Made by a program: the position numbers and the translations under genes. Below, one piece after another: positions 6,100 through 8,155 of a DNA stretch of 8,155 bases (the first letter of the stretch is position 1; every line of letters starts with the position of its first letter). Below the pieces are notes generated by a model. That model saw only the letters and a list, made by a program, of their open reading frames with translations. It did no database searches and had not been told where the DNA came from. Source of the DNA: Puniceicoccales bacterium (GTDB taxonomy: Bacteria; Verrucomicrobiota; Verrucomicrobiia; Opitutales; JAIRLM01). The stretch spans positions 1-8,155 of the forward strand of contig JAITFC010000088.1 in assembly GCA_031281635.1 (NCBI GenBank), written 5' to 3'.

Positions 6100-7503
6100 T
6101 CACACTGCCGCGATGTGTGCATAAATACGTTCGGCGGCTCCCACATTTTGCCGCAGCCAATCTGTCCCGGCATCGGCCATTTTTGCGCGCAAATTCAAAT
6201 TACCGCAGAGTTCAGATAATTTTTCAGCGACATGTTCCCTATCTTTCTCTCTGGCAACTGCTCCGCACGCGCATAACGCGTCCAAAATGTCACGGAAATT
6301 TTCCACATTGGGTCCACAAACCAACGGGACTCCGGCGGCAACGGCATCGAGCGGTGATTGCGCACCGTGATTCGGCGGCAATGTTTTACCCAACAATGCC
6401 ACGGTGCCAATGCCAATGAAATGGCTCAATTCCCCTGCGGTGTCCACAACGGCGACGTCGGCGGTCCCAGCATTTTTACGCGTGTCTGTTCGAAAATGAC
6501 TGGTTAATTGCTTGGATGTTAGTAATTTACGCAATTCGCAGCGCCGTTCTCCGTGGCGCGGGATGAGCACGAGCTTCCAGCGTCGATCTGCTGTCCGCAG
6601 CTGGAATAGGACATCGATGAGAAGCTCTTCCTCGCCGGGCCAGGTGGAACAGCCGAGCAATATGGGAAATGTCGAATCATGACTATCGTTCTCCGTTAGA
6701 GAAAGTTCCTCCAATAATTTTATCCGCTCATTTTCACGGAGCGGAGTTTGAGGCGGTCGGTCGCATTTGAGATTGCCAACGTCGAAAATTTTTTTTTCGC
6801 AGATGCCGATGGAGTCTAATTGTCGCGCGGTTTCCGGACTGGCTACGAAGATCTTCTCCGCGCGGGCAAAGAACTTTCGTGCAAAGACTTTCACCTTTTT
6901 GTAGCGGCGATAACCGCGAGGAGATAATCGCGCGTTGACGATGAAAAATGGAACGCCGTGCCTCCGCGCTTGGTGCAAGTGCTCCGGCCACAACTCGCCG
7001 TCGGCGTGCAAGAGAATTTGCGGTGCGATTCGTTTCCAAGTGAGTCGGGAAAATAGCCAAAAGTCGATGGGGAATGCCGTGACCGTACCGCAATTTGCAT
7101 ATATTTTTCGGGCAACCGCCAGACCCGTGCTTGTCGTCGCCGTGATTACCAAATCATAGAAACCCGTTGCTGCTAAATGCCGCACAAGTGGCTCCAACAC
7201 ATGCACTTCACCAACGCTTACACCATGCAACCAAATGCGCTTGCGTCCTTCGGGACACCGTGGAATTTTAAGAAAAATGCCGAATCGCTGCAGGAATCCG
7301 CGCCCGTAACCGCCGCGGCGCAGCATGTGCCAAATGGCCTGGGGTAAATACAGGATGAGACATGGGAGAAAAAGCAAGCGGTAGAGAAAGATAAACACGC
7401 ATGCATTGCGTGAAAATTTGAGAAAAATGCCAGACAAAATCTGCGACAACGCGCCATGGGAAAAAATAATTTTGTTGCGTTGGTCGAATTTTAGTGGTAG
7501 CAT
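6100..7503 (-). CDS. waaA: 3-deoxy-D-manno-octulosonic acid (Kdo) transferase
   Basis: This GT-B glycosyltransferase moves Kdo from CMP-Kdo onto lipid A precursor at the cytoplasmic face of the inner membrane, in LPS core synthesis. A hydrophobic N-terminal anchor lies at about residues 34-60 (FIFLYRLLFLPCLILYLP). Further motifs are IWLHGVSVGE with the catalytic base Glu99, TATTSTG, GELWP, PFFIVNARLS, GNLKCD, CSTWPGEEE, IPRHGERR, VVDTAGELSHF and GPNVENFRDI. The usual GGHN-x-LEP donor loop reads NHGAQSPLDA here, closer to GGQNPIEA-like variants. At 467 aa it is longer than the common 410-430; the excess is the first 35 residues. The start at ATG 7503 has AGG 5 nt upstream. The alternative GTG at 7398 would give MFIFLYRLLFLP, which matches typical family N-termini better but has no ribosome site. 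It is divergent from the CesT-like gene and convergent with yraN. Confidence 0.92.
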   Translation of the reverse strand: MLPLKFDQRNKIIFSHGALSQILSGIFLKFSRNACVFIFLYRLLFLPCLILYLPQAIWHMLRRGGYGRGFLQRFGIFLKIPRCPEGRKRIWLHGVSVGEVHVLEPLVRHLAATGFYDLVITATTSTGLAVARKIYANCGTVTAFPIDFWLFSRLTWKRIAPQILLHADGELWPEHLHQARRHGVPFFIVNARLSPRGYRRYKKVKVFARKFFARAEKIFVASPETARQLDSIGICEKKIFDVGNLKCDRPPQTPLRENERIKLLEELSLTENDSHDSTFPILLGCSTWPGEEELLIDVLFQLRTADRRWKLVLIPRHGERRCELRKLLTSKQLTSHFRTDTRKNAGTADVAVVDTAGELSHFIGIGTVALLGKTLPPNHGAQSPLDAVAAGVPLVCGPNVENFRDILDALCACGAVAREKDREHVAEKLSELCGNLNLRAKMADAGTDWLRQNVGAAERIYAHIAAV

Positions 7504-7508
7504 GATCG

Positions 7509-7511
7509 CCT
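7509..7511 (-). promoter_or_regulatory. Short Shine-Dalgarno core for the waaA ATG
   Basis: Read on the minus strand, ATAGGCGATC precedes the ATG at 7503, placing AGG 5 nt from the start. The same bases lie immediately before the ATG of the divergent chaperone gene at 7512. The match is only three to four bases, so it supports but does not prove the upstream waaA start. Confidence 0.35.
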
Positions 7512-8030
7512 ATGGGTTTGGATGCGGAAAATCTGGTGTTTGCGGCTGCAGAGCTCATGCGTATCTCACTGAAGCTGAATACGAAAACACGGCGCTGCAT
7601 CCTGCAGGACAGGGAAGATAAAAAAGAATATATCTTCGAATTTCCGGAAAAGAGTCCCTACGTTTACTTTTACACAATTCTCCGACCACTCGGCAAGGAA
7701 GCGGAAAATGCTGCCTATCTGCGGGCGTTGTTGGAGCTTAACATGTTCGGTTTGCAAACGGACGGCGGAACGATAAGTGGCGATCGGGCCAACGGGAATC
7801 TGGTGCTGCATTCCAATTTGCCACTCGACTACATGACACCGCAATTGTTCGTGAATACGCTGACAAATTTTATCGTGACGGCCAAAAAATTGCGCGGTAA
7901 ACTGGAAAATCTTCAAATGCAATCGTGGAATACGCAGCAATCTCCGTCGTCCCCAAAGGCCAATTTTTCGGCGGCGGCTTCCATGGAGAAAAATCAGCCA
8001 GCGAACAAAATGCGCGTCATCCGCATCTAA
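7512..8030 (+). CDS. CesT-like type III secretion chaperone
   Basis: This is a predicted cytoplasmic class I chaperone that dimerises and holds the secretion region of an effector for the type III injectisome. The 172-aa protein begins with helix LVFAAAELMRISL, followed by beta strands (RRCILQDREDKKEYIFEF, PYVYFYTILRPL). The hallmark follows: AAYLRALLELNMFGLQTDGGTISGDRANGNLVLHSNLPLD, across residues 67-106, with the family's LLE-N-x-x-G...G-x-L-x-L-x-x-x-L-P pattern. Helix 3 (TPQLFVNTLTNFIVTAKKLRGKLENL) is the canonical final helix. About 38 residues after it are rich in Gln, Ser, Pro, Ala and Lys and look disordered; most CesT chaperones lack such a tail. The start is ATG at 7512, with no clear Shine-Dalgarno. 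No effector or other secretion gene is visible in the window, and the next 125 bp are non-coding. The family assignment is by pattern; the bound partner is unknown. Confidence 0.75.
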   Translation: MGLDAENLVFAAAELMRISLKLNTKTRRCILQDREDKKEYIFEFPEKSPYVYFYTILRPLGKEAENAAYLRALLELNMFGLQTDGGTISGDRANGNLVLHSNLPLDYMTPQLFVNTLTNFIVTAKKLRGKLENLQMQSWNTQQSPSSPKANFSAAASMEKNQPANKMRVIRI

Positions 8031-8034
8031 ACTG

Positions 8035-8046
8035 GCCTCTAGAGGC
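8035..8046. repeat. Perfect 12-bp palindrome after the chaperone gene
   Basis: GCCTCTAGAGGC starts 4 bp after the chaperone stop and is fully self-complementary, extended by two G-T wobble pairs on each flank in RNA. As a hairpin it would have only a short stem with a CTAG loop and no following T-tract, so it is a poor intrinsic terminator. It could be a protein-binding site or chance. The remaining bases to 8155 contain no gene that I can support. They do contain a weak 5-bp inverted repeat, GCGCG (8127-8131) with CGCGC (8141-8145). Confidence 0.35.
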
Positions 8047-8155
8047 TGTCGTCAAATTTCCTCTATCAACATTGTAAAGCAGCGAATGTGAACTGCAGCC
8101 ACAAAAGACGATATATTTTTACAATAGCGCGTAGCAACTCCGCGCCATTTTCGGA

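Noticed and set aside
6734..7093. 119-codon minus-strand ORF within waaA
   Set aside because: It is an alternative frame of the conserved glycosyltransferase and the product shows no domain.
8127..8145. GCGCG/CGCGC hairpin as a terminator or regulatory RNA
   Set aside because: The stem is five base pairs with a 9-nt loop and no T-tract, which is within chance expectation.
1..8155. CRISPR array, tRNA, rRNA, phage or transposase genes
   Set aside because: No regularly spaced repeats, RNA-gene signatures or DDE/recombinase motifs were seen on either strand.

Overview
The window looks like a chromosomal segment of a Gram-negative bacterium with lipopolysaccharide and a type III secretion system. 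The evidence is a Kdo transferase (waaA) lying back to back with a CesT-like secretion chaperone. The PPDK, stand-alone biotin ligase, YraN and TPR proteins fit the PVC superphylum, with Verrucomicrobiota (Opitutia/Puniceicoccales-like) or a Chlamydiota relative as my best guesses. This placement comes from protein style, not from a phylogeny. Base composition is moderate, GTG starts appear common, and Shine-Dalgarno sites are often weak or absent.

Layout. Positions 1-102 are AT-rich leader DNA with a perfect A/T hairpin and a clear ribosome site for the first gene. Positions 103-1140 (+) encode an alpha/beta hydrolase of the hormone-sensitive-lipase family with an intact catalytic triad. Its flanks carry a 27/28-bp imperfect direct repeat (1-27 and 1273-1300). 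Positions 1141-1547 hold no confident gene, only a possible 42-codon ORF followed by an in-frame, stop-interrupted stretch. Positions 1548-4250 (+) encode pyruvate phosphate dikinase. Convergent with it, 4303-4953 (-) encodes a biotin-protein ligase without a DNA-binding domain. Divergent from the ligase, a membrane-anchored TPR-like protein (about 4982-5638, +) is followed after 16 bp by a YraN-family nuclease-fold protein (5655-6056, +). Convergent with yraN is waaA (6100-7503, -). Divergent from waaA, with only 8 bp between the two annotated starts, is the CesT-like chaperone (7512-8030, +). The last 125 bp are non-coding and begin with a 12-bp palindrome.

The genes do not form one pathway. 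PPDK interconverts pyruvate and phosphoenolpyruvate, biotin ligase activates biotin-dependent carboxylases, WaaA builds the LPS inner core, the CesT-like protein probably serves a secreted effector encoded elsewhere, and the TPR/YraN pair is probably one transcription unit. I see no CRISPR array, tRNA, rRNA, complete transposase or phage gene. The most unusual points are the repeat-flanked, AT-richer hydrolase, the serine in place of the regulatory threonine beside the PPDK phosphohistidine, the nearly touching divergent starts of waaA and the chaperone, and the orphan chaperone itself. I did not find convincing evidence of a wholly new system.
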